The notes: a model not told the origin generated them from the letters alone. Positions 1 to 7,990 are shown, counted from the first letter of the stretch. The stretch: 11,356 nucleotides of DNA from Faecalicatena fissicatena (GCA_001028025.1 LDAQ01000126.1:1-11356), one strand, 5' to 3'. Translations and numbers: made by a program.

Positions 1-469
1 CCTATTCCACTCCTGCAGAACTTTGTGCATCCAATCAGATGGGATCCCTTTAGTGGTGAAAATCGGATCGTTATTGGCATATTATATACTTTAAATTATT
101 TGTATCAAATAGCACTTTTTAATCAACTTTATTTAATTAAACCTTTCCACTATGCACTTACTATATGTTTCTTCAATTTCCATAACTTTTTCACCTTAAT
201 ACTCATACATCTAAAGTTTCTTACACTATTCCTTCTAACTATTGCACTACACTCTAACATTTTCACTTCACTGTGCCCATTATAAAGGGACTAACTTTAA
301 AAAGTGTCCATGCCTATGGGTACAGTATACTCCCCTGTAAACCTCCCTTTTTAATATCAGCAATACTTCTAATAATATAATAACACTCACAGAGAATTAT
401 CCCCTTCCATCCCCACACCCTCCCAACTTATCCACACCCATCGATTTTCGCAGCATGTTTCCCCCGGAG
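1..469. other. Non-coding left flank, AT-rich then C-rich
   Basis: I see no supportable gene here. An 86-codon open frame at 25-285 (+) is built of Phe/Leu/Ile/Tyr codons from AT-rich DNA, has no convincing ribosome binding site and resembles no family I know. From about 395 to 469 the plus strand becomes very C-rich, and this tract runs up to the 5' boundary of the giant palindrome at 480. A similar C-rich tract precedes the third palindrome at about 8895-8990. A TATAAT match at 376-381 lies in AT-rich sequence with no usable -35, so I do not call a promoter. Confidence 0.6.
428..436 (+). promoter_or_regulatory. Perfect DnaA-box match (TTATCCACA)
   Basis: TTATCCACA is the high-affinity DnaA-box consensus and lies in intergenic DNA of an origin-proximal region. 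It is a single copy with no cluster around it, so it may be an isolated site or chance. The same 9-mer also occurs inside mnmE (4153-4161), which shows how easily it arises. Confidence 0.3.
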
Positions 470-481
470 GATGCACATAGC
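470..481 (+). other. 5' boundary motif of element 1 (GATGCACATAGC)
   Basis: The palindrome begins at G480, the GC of this 12-mer. The same 12-mer lies at 8991-9002, where the third palindrome starts. A two-substitution version (GATGAACGTAGC) is found on the minus strand at 8688-8699, where the second palindrome starts. The first ten bases lie outside the inverted repeat, so they are a flank shared by otherwise unlike elements. Confidence 0.75.
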
Positions 482-880
482 CCTGTGAGAGAAGTCAGGG
501 GCTGAATGGAGAAGGAACGAAGAGGCAGGAGGGCTGGTCTGGTTCAGTGCGGGTGGCATTGGATGGGATGGGGAGCGGTGATTTCTGATGCCTCAAAGTG
601 TGCCGTGTTTCCGTTGGGATAAAATAGAAAAATCTGATGGACAAACTTTGCCTCACCAGGCAAAGTTTGAAGCAACTAAGGCCTCAAATCATCAGATTTG
701 AGGCCGCATGTTGCTGGTTCCATCAGATTTTTCTATTTTATCCCTACGGAAACTAGGCTAAACGGCCGGTATCAGAAATCACCGTTCCCCATCCCATCCA
801 ATGCCACCCGCACTGAACCAGACCAGCCCTCCTGCCTCTTCGTTCCTTCTCCATTCAGCCTCTGACTTCTCTCACAGGGC
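480..880 (+). repeat. Giant inverted repeat, element 1 (401 nt, Y-shaped tip)
   Basis: Read on the plus strand, 480-592 pairs with 768-880 without a gap: 113 positions, 110 Watson-Crick and three G-T (499/861, 575/785, 590/770). An internal loop follows (593-606 against 754-767, with a 3-bp patch inside). The inner stem is 607-641 with 719-753: 35 bp with one T-T mismatch at 615/745. The tip is a three-way junction. A 12-bp hairpin (642-653 with 658-669, loop CACC) abuts the stem directly. One nucleotide (A670) separates it from a two-tier arm: AGCAAC/GTTGCT (671-676/710-715) enclosing an 11-bp hairpin (680-690/695-705, loop ATCA). Three nucleotides (716-718) lead back to the stem. The element ends 27 bp from the rsmG stop codon. 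It carries no U-tract, so it does not look like an ordinary terminator. Function unknown. Confidence 0.95.
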
Positions 881-907
881 GTCCCCCCATCCCCCAGAAA
901 CCTCCCG

Positions 908-1621
908 CTACAAAATCGGCTCTTTAGAAGGCAGTCCTGCTTTTCGGGGGTATTTTTTTTTGGTTTGTTCTTCTTTTTTTATTTTTACAAATGATCTCCC
1001 TATCTCTGTTCCCGGAAGCTGGAATTTTACTGTTTTTTCTATAACTCCTCCCAGTATCTTTACTGCTTTTTTGGACGACTGCAGTTCGTCCTCTATACTA
1101 CCTGATTTATAGGAAATAAATATACCCCCCACCCGTATATAAGGTATGCAGTATTCACTCAATGTTGATAAGTTTGCCACTGCCCTTGAAACGCACAAAT
1201 CAAACTGTTCTCTGTAATTCGTCTGTCTCGCGTAGTCTTCTGCCCTGCCGTGCAGTGTTTCTATATCATCCAGTTTTAATTCCTCAATTACTGTGTTGAG
1301 AAACTTGACTCTTTTGTTTAAAGAATCCAGTAAAACTACATGCAGCTGTGGATAAACTATTTTTAAGGGAAGACCCGGAAATCCAGCTCCGGTTCCTATA
1401 TCTATCACGGTTTTTATATTTTCAATATCAACAGCTTTTACAATTGAGAGACTGTCAACAAAGTGTTTCTCATTTACCTCATCGTAATCAGTAATTCCTG
1501 TCAGGTTCATGACTTTATTCCACTCAGTCAGTAATTCATAGTATCTCTGAAACTGTTGTTTTTGTTTTTCATCCAGCTGGATATTCAGTTCTTTCAACTG
1601 ATTTTCAAATTTGTTTTCCAT
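908..1621 (-). CDS. rsmG: 16S rRNA (guanine-N7)-methyltransferase RsmG (GidB)
   Basis: This is a 237-residue SAM-dependent methyltransferase, the usual length for RsmG. The family methylates N7 of G527 (E. coli numbering) in 16S rRNA, and loss causes low-level streptomycin resistance. Visible motifs: NLTGI (about 39-43), the SAM-binding glycine loop DIGTGAGFPG (74-83), SRAVAN (145-150) and the C-terminal YPRKAGLPSKEPI typical of the family. I chose the ATG at 1621 because GGGAGAG lies about five bases upstream; an in-frame ATG at 1648 lacks such a site. It is the last gene of the block, 129 bp after mnmG. The Lys-rich segment near residues 214-226 gives a long A-rich run on the coding strand. 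No intrinsic terminator follows before the giant palindrome. Confidence 0.96.
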   Translation of the reverse strand: MENKFENQLKELNIQLDEKQKQQFQRYYELLTEWNKVMNLTGITDYDEVNEKHFVDSLSIVKAVDIENIKTVIDIGTGAGFPGLPLKIVYPQLHVVLLDSLNKRVKFLNTVIEELKLDDIETLHGRAEDYARQTNYREQFDLCVSRAVANLSTLSEYCIPYIRVGGIFISYKSGSIEDELQSSKKAVKILGGVIEKTVKFQLPGTEIGRSFVKIKKEEQTKKKYPRKAGLPSKEPIL

Positions 1622-1750
1622 ATGTTCTCTCCCGGTAAATGACTTCAATTACCTGGCGCGCTGCCATTTACTATTTAATTTCTTTCTGTCTGACTAATAT
1701 ATCAAACACCTCTACTTCTGCTTTTTCATAGAATTGCCTCTTGGAGTACT

Positions 1751-3643
1751 CTACCTGCTTTCAAGATATACCAGGAGTACAGAGATATCAGCCGGTGATA
1801 CTCCGGATATTCTGGATGCCTGTCCTATGGATGACGGCCGCATTTCTGTCAGTTTTTGTTTTGCTTCGATCCGCAGGCTCTTGACGTCATTATAATCCAG
1901 ATCATCCGGAATGATTCTGCTTTCCAGCTTTTTAAACTGTTCTACCTGTCTCTGCTGGCGGCGGATATATCCGTCATATTTTATGTTGATATTTACCTGT
2001 TCTTCTACATCAAAAGGAAGTTCTTTTCTCTGTCTGTCTATAGGTGCCAGCGCTTCATATGAAAGTTCCGGACGCCGGATCAGCTCAGCCAGGGTTGTTC
2101 CGGACGTAAGCGGAGTACTTCCATAAGACTCCAGAAGGCTCTGAACTTCTTCGGATGTTCCTATATTTGTATGCTCAACTCTTCGGATTTCTTCTTCAAT
2201 CATGTTCTCTTTATCCAGCAGTTTCTGGTACCGTTCTTCATCTACCAGTCCCACTTCATATCCCAGCTTTGTCAGGCGCAGATCTGCATTGTCCTGTCTC
2301 AAAAGCAGTCGGTATTCCGCCCTTGAGGTCATCATACGGTAGGGTTCATGACTCTCTTTTGTAACGAGATCATCGATAAGAACCCCTACATATCCCTGAG
2401 AACGGTCAATAACAATCCCCTGTTTTTCCTGCAGTTTCCTTGCAGCATTAATCCCTGCAACCAGCCCCTGGGCCGCTGCCTCTTCATACCCTGAGCTGCC
2501 GTTAAACTGTCCTCCGCTGAAAAGTCCCTCTACATTTTTAAACTCCAGGGTGCTTTTGAGCTGCCTTGCATCTATACAATCGTATTCAATTGCATAAGCA
2601 TTTCTTACGATTTTTACATTTTCCAGTCCCGGCACACTTCGGTACATTGCATATTGAACGTCTTCTGGAAGCGAGCTGGACATCCCCCCCACATACATTT
2701 CATTTGTCTCAAGACCCTCGGGCTCTATGAACACCTGATGCCTGTTTTTATCTGAAAATTTTACCACCTTATCTTCAATGGACGGGCAGTATCTCGGCCC
2801 TGTGCCCTCTATCATACCGGAGTATAATGGAGATCGATCCAGATTTGCCCGGATGATATCGTGTGTATTTTGATTCGTATAAGTCAGCCAGCAGGAGACC
2901 TGTTCAATCTGAACCGCCTCAGGGTCTGTGGTAAATGAAAACGGCACAACTCTCTCATCCCCTTTCTGCTCTTCCATCTTACTGAAATCAACAGAATTTT
3001 TATCGATCCTCGCAGGAGTTCCCGTCTTGAAACGGTACATCTTAATTCCAAGCGATTTCAGGCTGTCTGTCAAATGATTCGCTGCCTGCAGCCCGTTCGG
3101 CCCCGTATACGTACTTATATCCCCGTAAATGCACCTGGCCTTCAGGTAGGTCCCCGTACACAATACAACCGCCCTGCAGCGGTATATGGCCCCCGAATAG
3201 GTCTGGACTCCGGTCACCCTCCCCTCTTCTGCCAGGATGTCTGTTACTTCCATCTGACGGATATCCAGATTCTTCTGATTCTGCAGCACCTGCCGCATAG
3301 TTCTGCTGTAATTTGCTTTATCTGCCTGTGCCCGCAGAGAATGGACCGCCGGCCCTTTCGACTTATTAAGCATCTTGGACTGGATAAATGTTTTATCTAT
3401 TACTTTCCCCATCTCGCCGCCAAGTGCATCTACTTCTCTCACAAGATGGCCCTTTGAACTGCCGCCGATATTTGGATTGCATGGCATCAGCGCAATACTG
3501 TCCACACTCACGGTAAATATAACTGTCTTAAATCCCAGTCTTGCCGCCGCAAGCGCTGCCTCACAGCCCGCGTGTCCAGCACCGACCACTGCAATATCAT
3601 ATTCGTCTTTATTTTCCCATACAGAATTTGCTGAATATTTCAT
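1751..3643 (-). CDS. mnmG: tRNA uridine-5-carboxymethylaminomethyl modification enzyme MnmG (GidA)
   Basis: This FAD-dependent enzyme works with MnmE to place the (carboxymethyl)aminomethyl group on C5 of wobble U34 in tRNAs, using methylene-tetrahydrofolate. It has 630 residues, the full family length. Motifs: the dinucleotide-binding GAGHAG (21-26), MPCNPNIGG-S-KGHLVRE (53-70), the GidA signature GPRYCPSIEDK (282-292) with its conserved Cys286, and the second signature GGQFNGSSGYEEAAAQG (377-393). A C-terminal helical domain (about 555-630) ends with IGQASRISGVSPADISVLLVYL, the MnmE/tRNA-interacting part. The ATG at 3643 overlaps the end of mnmE by 35 bases and has AGGAGA about 11 bases upstream. 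The overlap implies translational coupling to its partner. Confidence 0.98.
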   Translation of the reverse strand: MKYSANSVWENKDEYDIAVVGAGHAGCEAALAAARLGFKTVIFTVSVDSIALMPCNPNIGGSSKGHLVREVDALGGEMGKVIDKTFIQSKMLNKSKGPAVHSLRAQADKANYSRTMRQVLQNQKNLDIRQMEVTDILAEEGRVTGVQTYSGAIYRCRAVVLCTGTYLKARCIYGDISTYTGPNGLQAANHLTDSLKSLGIKMYRFKTGTPARIDKNSVDFSKMEEQKGDERVVPFSFTTDPEAVQIEQVSCWLTYTNQNTHDIIRANLDRSPLYSGMIEGTGPRYCPSIEDKVVKFSDKNRHQVFIEPEGLETNEMYVGGMSSSLPEDVQYAMYRSVPGLENVKIVRNAYAIEYDCIDARQLKSTLEFKNVEGLFSGGQFNGSSGYEEAAAQGLVAGINAARKLQEKQGIVIDRSQGYVGVLIDDLVTKESHEPYRMMTSRAEYRLLLRQDNADLRLTKLGYEVGLVDEERYQKLLDKENMIEEEIRRVEHTNIGTSEEVQSLLESYGSTPLTSGTTLAELIRRPELSYEALAPIDRQRKELPFDVEEQVNINIKYDGYIRRQQRQVEQFKKLESRIIPDDLDYNDVKSLRIEAKQKLTEMRPSSIGQASRISGVSPADISVLLVYLESR

Positions 3644-5021
3644 TTACTAGATCTTCTCCTATCGTTTCTCCCGTTATGCTGCCCAATGATTCATATGCAT
3701 CCATCAGATCGATGGAGAAAAAATCCTCCGGCATCTGATTATCAATACTCTCAATTACTTTATTCAAACTTTCACAGGCATCCCGCAAAGCCGCTTTCTG
3801 TCTGATGTTTGTTATATAAACTTCATCATTAAATGATACTTCACCTTTCAGGAACATTGTATTCAAGATATCCTCGAACTCCTGAAGTCCCTGCTCCTCC
3901 TTGGCCGATATATCAATCATAGGAATATATATTGAATTAATTCCTTCATTTTCTGTCTCATTAAGTATATTTTTAATCTTATTTTGCAGGATTTCTTTCG
4001 TAATAACTGTCTCCAGATCCGATTTATTTAATAAAATGATGCATTTTTTTCCCGCCGTCAACCGGATGATATCTTCATCATTCTTGTCCAGAGGTCTGGA
4101 GGCATCTGCAACATAGATAATCAAATCCGCGTTTTTTACATAATCTCTTGCCTTATCCACACCCATTTTTTCTATGATGTCATCTGTTTCCCTTATACCG
4201 GCAGTATCTACCATGTTCAGAGTCAGTCCGTTCAGCTGAATCTGCTCTTCCAGGGCATCCCTGGTAGTTCCTTCTATATCTGTTACAATGGCCCTTTCCC
4301 GCCCCGCCAGGACATTCAGAAGAGATGATTTTCCTGCATTCGGTTTACCTGCAATTACGGTCTGTATTCCCTCTTTCATGATACGGCCGCTGTCAGATGA
4401 TTCAATTAATTTTCCAATTTCCACTAGAATATCATCTATGACACTTTTTAGTGTCTCACCATATCCATCTATCTCTATATGCTCAGGGTCATCTAAAGCT
4501 GTTTCAATAAAGGCAGTATGGTATACTATTTTATTTCTTATGTCTTCTATTTTTTTCTTAACACTGCCTTTCAGTTGGCTGATAGAGGACTGAAGGGCAT
4601 ACTCATTTTTAGAAGTAATTACATCAATGACTGCCTCCGCCTGAGACAGATCCATTTTTCCATTTAAAAATGCACGCTTTGTAAACTCCCCAGGTTCTGC
4701 CGGTCTTGCACCATTTTTTATGACAGTTTCCAATACTCTTTTTACCACATAAGTACCGCCGTGGCAATTAATTTCTACCGTATCCTCTCCTGTAAATGTC
4801 CGCGGCCCACGCATCAGCATGACCAGAACTTCGTCTACGGTTTCTCCACCGTCTTTTATAAACCCATAATGTATGGTATGGCTTTTGGCTTCCAGGAGAC
4901 GATCTTTACCTGTATATATCCTGTCAATAACCTGAAATGCCTCTGCACCGCTGATACGGACAATCCCGATCCCTGAATTTGACATTCCTGTGGAAATCGC
5001 GGCAATCGTATCTTTTCTCAT
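3609..5021 (-). CDS. mnmE: tRNA modification GTPase MnmE (TrmE)
   Basis: This G-protein partner of MnmG in wobble-uridine modification is a 470-residue protein with all expected parts. It has an N-terminal folate-binding, dimerising domain (about 1-118), a helical domain, and an inserted Ras-like G domain: P-loop GKPNAGKSS (225-233), EGTTRD (250-255), DTAG (272-275), NKSD (332-335) and SAK (372-374). It ends in FCMGK, with the catalytic Cys467 of the C-terminal C-x-G-K motif; Met at the third position replaces the usual Ile. The start at 5021 follows GGGGAGG with six bases between; an in-frame ATG at 5036 sits inside that site's upstream edge and is unlikely. The gene lies downstream of a strong terminator, so it may have its own promoter, which I could not identify. 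Confidence 0.98.
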   Translation of the reverse strand: MRKDTIAAISTGMSNSGIGIVRISGAEAFQVIDRIYTGKDRLLEAKSHTIHYGFIKDGGETVDEVLVMLMRGPRTFTGEDTVEINCHGGTYVVKRVLETVIKNGARPAEPGEFTKRAFLNGKMDLSQAEAVIDVITSKNEYALQSSISQLKGSVKKKIEDIRNKIVYHTAFIETALDDPEHIEIDGYGETLKSVIDDILVEIGKLIESSDSGRIMKEGIQTVIAGKPNAGKSSLLNVLAGRERAIVTDIEGTTRDALEEQIQLNGLTLNMVDTAGIRETDDIIEKMGVDKARDYVKNADLIIYVADASRPLDKNDEDIIRLTAGKKCIILLNKSDLETVITKEILQNKIKNILNETENEGINSIYIPMIDISAKEEQGLQEFEDILNTMFLKGEVSFNDEVYITNIRQKAALRDACESLNKVIESIDNQMPEDFFSIDLMDAYESLGSITGETIGEDLVNEIFSKFCMGK

Positions 5022-5058
5022 TTTAGGCCTCCCCATAATTTTTTAAGCACAGAGACCA

Positions 5059-5075
5059 GATAATCTCTGATTATC
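5059..5075. promoter_or_regulatory. Small perfect dyad upstream of mnmE
   Basis: GATAATC, a three-base spacer and GATTATC form a perfect 7-bp dyad between the jag terminator and the mnmE start, 38 bp from the start codon. It could be an operator or a small leader hairpin. No recognisable -35/-10 pair accompanies it, so the function is open. Confidence 0.3.
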
Positions 5076-5090
5076 CAATCCCCGGCCTTT

Positions 5091-5140
5091 AAAAAAGACG
5101 TTTCACCACTTCACGAAAGCATCCGTGAAGCGGAAACGTC
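5091..5140 (-). terminator. Intrinsic terminator after jag
   Basis: On the minus strand GACGTTTC and GAAACGTC (5133-5140 and 5097-5104) close a stem continued by CGCTTCACG/CGTGAAGTG, with one G-U. An 8-nt loop and a run of six T (5091-5096) complete it. This is a textbook rho-independent terminator placed 21 bp after the jag stop codon. It separates rpmH-rnpA-yidD-yidC-jag from mnmE-mnmG-rsmG. Confidence 0.88.
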
Positions 5141-5160
5141 CTCTTTCGCTTCAAATTATT

Positions 5161-6036
5161 TTACTTCTTTAAGGTAACAACTACTTTTCTGTAAGGCTCT
5201 TCCCCTTCACTGTGGGTTGTTACGTAAGGGTCAGACTGAAGTGCTGCATGGATGATCCTTCTCTCATATGGATTCATCGGTTCAAGTGAAACAGCTCTCT
5301 TAGAACGTTTTACCTTATAGGCAATGTTCTTTGCAAGATTCTTCAATGTCTCTTCTCTTCTTGCACGGTAATTCTCTGTGTCAAGTTTTACGCGTACATA
5401 ACCGTCCTGATGCTTATTGGCAACACGGTTTGCAAGATACTGCAGTGCATCCAGTGTCTGTCCGCGTTTTCCAATGAGGAGACCCATATTGTCACCCTTC
5501 ATCTCTATACTCAGTGCACCATCGGTATCTACATCGGAGATCAGCTCTACGGTCATCCCCATTGCACTTAATGTATCACTCAGGAATGCTTCAACGGCTT
5601 TTTTTGTTTCCTCTTTTACTTCTGCAAGTTCAGCTTCATGTCTGATTGCCGGCTGTGCTTCTGTCTGAGCAGCTTCTTTTTTCACTTCATTCTTAACTTC
5701 ATTTTTAACGTCGTTCTTAAAATCATGCTTAAACTCATTCTTAGATTCTTGTTTTACATCTTTTTTGTAGTGCTCTTTTTTCTTGAATTCCCTGGCAGGT
5801 TCATTTTTTATCTCAGGTTTTTCTTCCCTGATCTGAACCTTTGGCTCTTCCACTACAGGTTCCGGTTTTCTTCTGGCTTCTATTACAGCCTGTTTCATAC
5901 CGATTCCAAGAAATCCGGCACTTCCTTTTTCAATGACCTCATATTCAAGCCTGTCACTGGTAACACCTAACTGAATCAATGCTTCTGTAATCGCATCATC
6001 TAATGTTCTTGCTGATACTCTGATACTACCGTTCAT
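5161..6036 (-). CDS. jag: Jag/KhpB (EloR) RNA-binding protein
   Basis: This cytoplasmic RNA-binding protein is linked in Firmicutes to KhpA, cell elongation and envelope regulation. Its 291 residues show the Jag order. The Jag-N domain (1-56) contains EKGSAGFLGIG (36-46). A long charged linker spans about 57-140. A KH domain (about 142-219) has the GxxG-type loop IGKRGQ (188-193). The R3H domain (about 225-291) has ERRIIHAAL and the following PYVTTHSEGEEPYR. The linker has degenerate repeats of the form K-N-E-(F/V)-K between about 98 and 120, so its length probably varies between strains. The start follows GGTAGGG. The gene directly follows yidC, as in most Firmicutes, and a strong terminator follows it. 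Confidence 0.96.
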   Translation of the reverse strand: MNGSIRVSARTLDDAITEALIQLGVTSDRLEYEVIEKGSAGFLGIGMKQAVIEARRKPEPVVEEPKVQIREEKPEIKNEPAREFKKKEHYKKDVKQESKNEFKHDFKNDVKNEVKNEVKKEAAQTEAQPAIRHEAELAEVKEETKKAVEAFLSDTLSAMGMTVELISDVDTDGALSIEMKGDNMGLLIGKRGQTLDALQYLANRVANKHQDGYVRVKLDTENYRARREETLKNLAKNIAYKVKRSKRAVSLEPMNPYERRIIHAALQSDPYVTTHSEGEEPYRKVVVTLKK

Positions 6037-6069
6037 GCTGAATCCCTACCTTTCTACACCGACTCTCTC

Positions 6070-7359
6070 CTACTTACCTTCATCCTTTTTATCTTTTGTG
6101 CTGTTTCCACTGTTGTACTTGCTTACCATATTGGCCTTGGAAGCAAGACTGCCCGGCTTTGCACTCTTTGTATACTGTGCTGCATTCTTCAGGCGTTCTT
6201 CTCTCTCAGATTCAGATATATTTGATTTTTTCTTATCTTCTACATTTCTGGTGCTTGTAGTTGCCATTCTGTTAATTTCTTTTGCAGATTTTCCCTTTTT
6301 CTCACGTTTCTTGGCAGCTTTTTTCTGATTCTCTGCGATGAGTTCATCCGTAGATTTCTTGCCGAGATATTTGTTGATTGCCAGCTGCTGTACACATCTT
6401 ACTAATGCACTTATTGCCCAGTAGAGACCAAGACCTGCCGGAAGCGTGAATCCCATGAATACGGAAAACAAAGGCATTGTATATGTCATTGTCTTCATGG
6501 AGTTTGCCATCGTATTGCTTGGATCAACCTGCGGCTGCGGCTGCAGCTTTACACTGAGGAACTGTGTAAGACCGGCCATAATCGGGATGATAACTGCTAA
6601 AATAATACCAATAATTGAAAAATCTTTGACTGCAGCCATTAACATTGTAAAAGGAGCTTCCCCTATGTTAATACCTATAAAACTGTTCAGATGTCCTACA
6701 GTCTGCGTCGTTGTCTCTACGATATCATTCAGAGAAGGAATCTTGTCCACCAGGGTATTCCATGTGGAATCCTGAAATTTATACAATGCATTCACAAGTG
6801 TATCTGCCTGTGAATAATCGTATGAACTTGCGCTCATAAGTACAGGTTTTGCTTCCCCGATCTTTTCCATGATCTTCTGGAAACCATCTGTTGCCATGAT
6901 CTGGTTTACAACCGGCATATAAATGTCTTTTACACCGTTAACATAATTCGGTATATTCTGAATAACCGGATACAGTGCGAAGAGAACCGGCATCTGGATC
7001 AGCATCGGAAGACATCCGCCTGTAGGTGAAGTACCGTACTTCTCATATATTGCCTGCATCTCTTCCTGCTGTTTGAGCATGGAAGCCTGGTCTTTTTTAT
7101 TTGCATACTTTTTTTGAATCTTCTGAATTTCAGGATTCATTACCGAAGACATTTTAGACCATTTCTGCTGTTTAATCGTAAGCGGAATCATCAATGTATA
7201 TATGACGATTGTAAAAAGGATAATACAGATACCAATATTCTGTATCCCAAATAAACCATCCAACACATTATAAATTCCATTCATCAATTTTCCAAGCAGC
7301 CAGGAAATCTGATGAATAATTGGCCAGTCTGCATAACCTGCAGCTAAAGTTCCATACAT
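6070..7359 (-). CDS. yidC: YidC/Oxa1-family membrane protein insertase
   Basis: This insertase places membrane proteins in the cytoplasmic membrane, alone or with SecYEG. At 429 residues it lacks the large periplasmic domain of proteobacterial YidC but is longer than many Gram-positive homologues. Membrane segments: about 36-60, 113-135, 246-270, and a closely spaced pair at about 294-332. A cytoplasmic helical hairpin (61-112) contains IKQQKWSKMSSVMNPEIQKIQ. An extracellular stretch (about 136-245) is long. The Lys/Glu-rich C-terminal tail (about 333-429) probably contacts ribosomes. I see no lipoprotein signal. Tyr54 occupies the position where I would align the conserved groove arginine of characterised homologues. 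The start at 7359 has AAGGAGG seven bases upstream, and this site overlaps the yidD stop codon. Confidence 0.96.
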   Translation of the reverse strand: MYGTLAAGYADWPIIHQISWLLGKLMNGIYNVLDGLFGIQNIGICIILFTIVIYTLMIPLTIKQQKWSKMSSVMNPEIQKIQKKYANKKDQASMLKQQEEMQAIYEKYGTSPTGGCLPMLIQMPVLFALYPVIQNIPNYVNGVKDIYMPVVNQIMATDGFQKIMEKIGEAKPVLMSASSYDYSQADTLVNALYKFQDSTWNTLVDKIPSLNDIVETTTQTVGHLNSFIGINIGEAPFTMLMAAVKDFSIIGIILAVIIPIMAGLTQFLSVKLQPQPQVDPSNTMANSMKTMTYTMPLFSVFMGFTLPAGLGLYWAISALVRCVQQLAINKYLGKKSTDELIAENQKKAAKKREKKGKSAKEINRMATTSTRNVEDKKKSNISESEREERLKNAAQYTKSAKPGSLASKANMVSKYNSGNSTKDKKDEGK

Positions 7360-7371
7360 CTCTTATCCTCC

Positions 7372-7584
7372 TTAAGGTACCGGATCATATCCGCCTTTTG
7401 CAAATGGATTGCAGCGCAGAATTCTCCAGATTGTGAGGGCACCTCCCTTGAGCGCACCATATTTTTGAATTGCTTCAATACCATACTGTGAACAGGTTGG
7501 CGTATAAATACAGTGATACTGCGTTTTCAATCCGGACAGATACTTCTGATAAAATCTGATAAGCCATATAAAAATATGCTTCAT
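7372..7584 (-). CDS. yidD: Membrane protein insertion efficiency factor YidD
   Basis: This small protein is thought to help YidC-dependent insertion and to sit at the inner face of the membrane through an amphipathic N-terminus. The 70 residues carry the family core YTPTCSQY, EAI-KYG, GG, and the terminal RILRCNPFAKGGYDPVP. I favour the ATG at 7584, which has AGGGAA nine bases upstream. A GTG at 7593 would overlap the rnpA stop and sit directly on that site. The stop codon overlaps the yidC ribosome binding site, so the two are tightly coupled. Confidence 0.95.
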   Translation of the reverse strand: MKHIFIWLIRFYQKYLSGLKTQYHCIYTPTCSQYGIEAIQKYGALKGGALTIWRILRCNPFAKGGYDPVP

Positions 7585-7589
7585 CTGCG

Positions 7590-7931
7590 TCACTTCCCTA
7601 TATATATTTCATGAAGCTTTCCCAAGTGGATAAGTGCACTCCCAATATCATGATATTTTTTCTCTTTTGCACTTACTCTGGCTATTACGACTATATCAAG
7701 TCCACTTTGGAAATGTTCTTCTAAAAGCCGATAACTTTCTCTGATCAACCTTGTCAGATGATGTCTGACAACACTGTTTCCCACTTTTTTACTGACGGAA
7801 ATACCGAGCCTGTTTTTATCCAGGCCGTTTTCCATAACGTACATTACAAGATACTTATTTGCATAAGATCTTCCATTTTTATAAACGATTTGAAAATCCT
7901 TATTTTTCTTCAAAGATTCGGAAAATTTCAT
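7590..7931 (-). CDS. rnpA: Ribonuclease P protein component RnpA
   Basis: This is the protein subunit of RNase P, which binds the pre-tRNA 5' leader and supports the catalytic RNA. The 113-residue length is normal. Family features: KKNKDFQIVYKNGRSY near the N-terminus (leader-binding cleft), RLGISVSKKVGNSVVR and LIRESYR. The usual RNR motif reads R56-H57-H58 here, and the next Lys is Thr60, so two basic positions of the RNA-binding helix are changed. The start at 7931 has AAAGGG close upstream; an in-frame ATG at 7979 overlaps a hairpin and would add 16 atypical residues. It is co-transcribed with rpmH upstream and yidD downstream. Confidence 0.95.
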   Translation of the reverse strand: MKFSESLKKNKDFQIVYKNGRSYANKYLVMYVMENGLDKNRLGISVSKKVGNSVVRHHLTRLIRESYRLLEEHFQSGLDIVVIARVSAKEKKYHDIGSALIHLGKLHEIYIGK

Positions 7932-7960
7932 TGAATTCCCTTTGCCTTTTTCTTTTATAA

Positions 7961-7990
7961 ATAGAAGAAAAGGCCACATAGATGCGGCCT
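7961..7990 (-). terminator. Attenuator-like hairpin between rpmH and rnpA
   Basis: On the minus strand AGGCCGCAT and ATGTGGCCT pair (one G-U) around a two-base centre, so the real loop is slightly larger. A TTTTCTTCTAT tract follows. The hairpin begins at the rpmH stop codon. It probably terminates part of the transcripts, giving more L34 message than RnpA message, as seen in other bacteria. The U-tract is interrupted, so termination is probably partial. Confidence 0.6.

Noticed and set aside
297..350. Possible insertion-sequence end near the TATGGGTACAGTATAC stretch
   Set aside because: No matching inverted repeat or transposase frame was found in the window.
480..880. Element 1 as an ordinary rho-independent terminator of rsmG
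   Set aside because: It is far too long, has a multi-hairpin tip and lacks a U-tract on either side.
801..1112. 103-codon plus-strand frame across the right arm of element 1 and the end of rsmG
   Set aside because: It is antisense to rsmG and within a palindrome arm, with no recognisable product.
1622..1750. A 26-codon frame in the mnmG-rsmG spacer on the minus strand (about 1672-1750), with a YEKAEVEVFDIL-like stretch resembling small clostridial peptides
   Set aside because: It has no start codon (a stop lies just upstream) and no ribosome binding site. It could be a remnant or chance.
4153..4161. Second perfect DnaA-box match, within a 15-base identity to 427-441
   Set aside because: It lies inside the conserved mnmE coding sequence with no cluster. 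Chance identity is more likely than an origin site.
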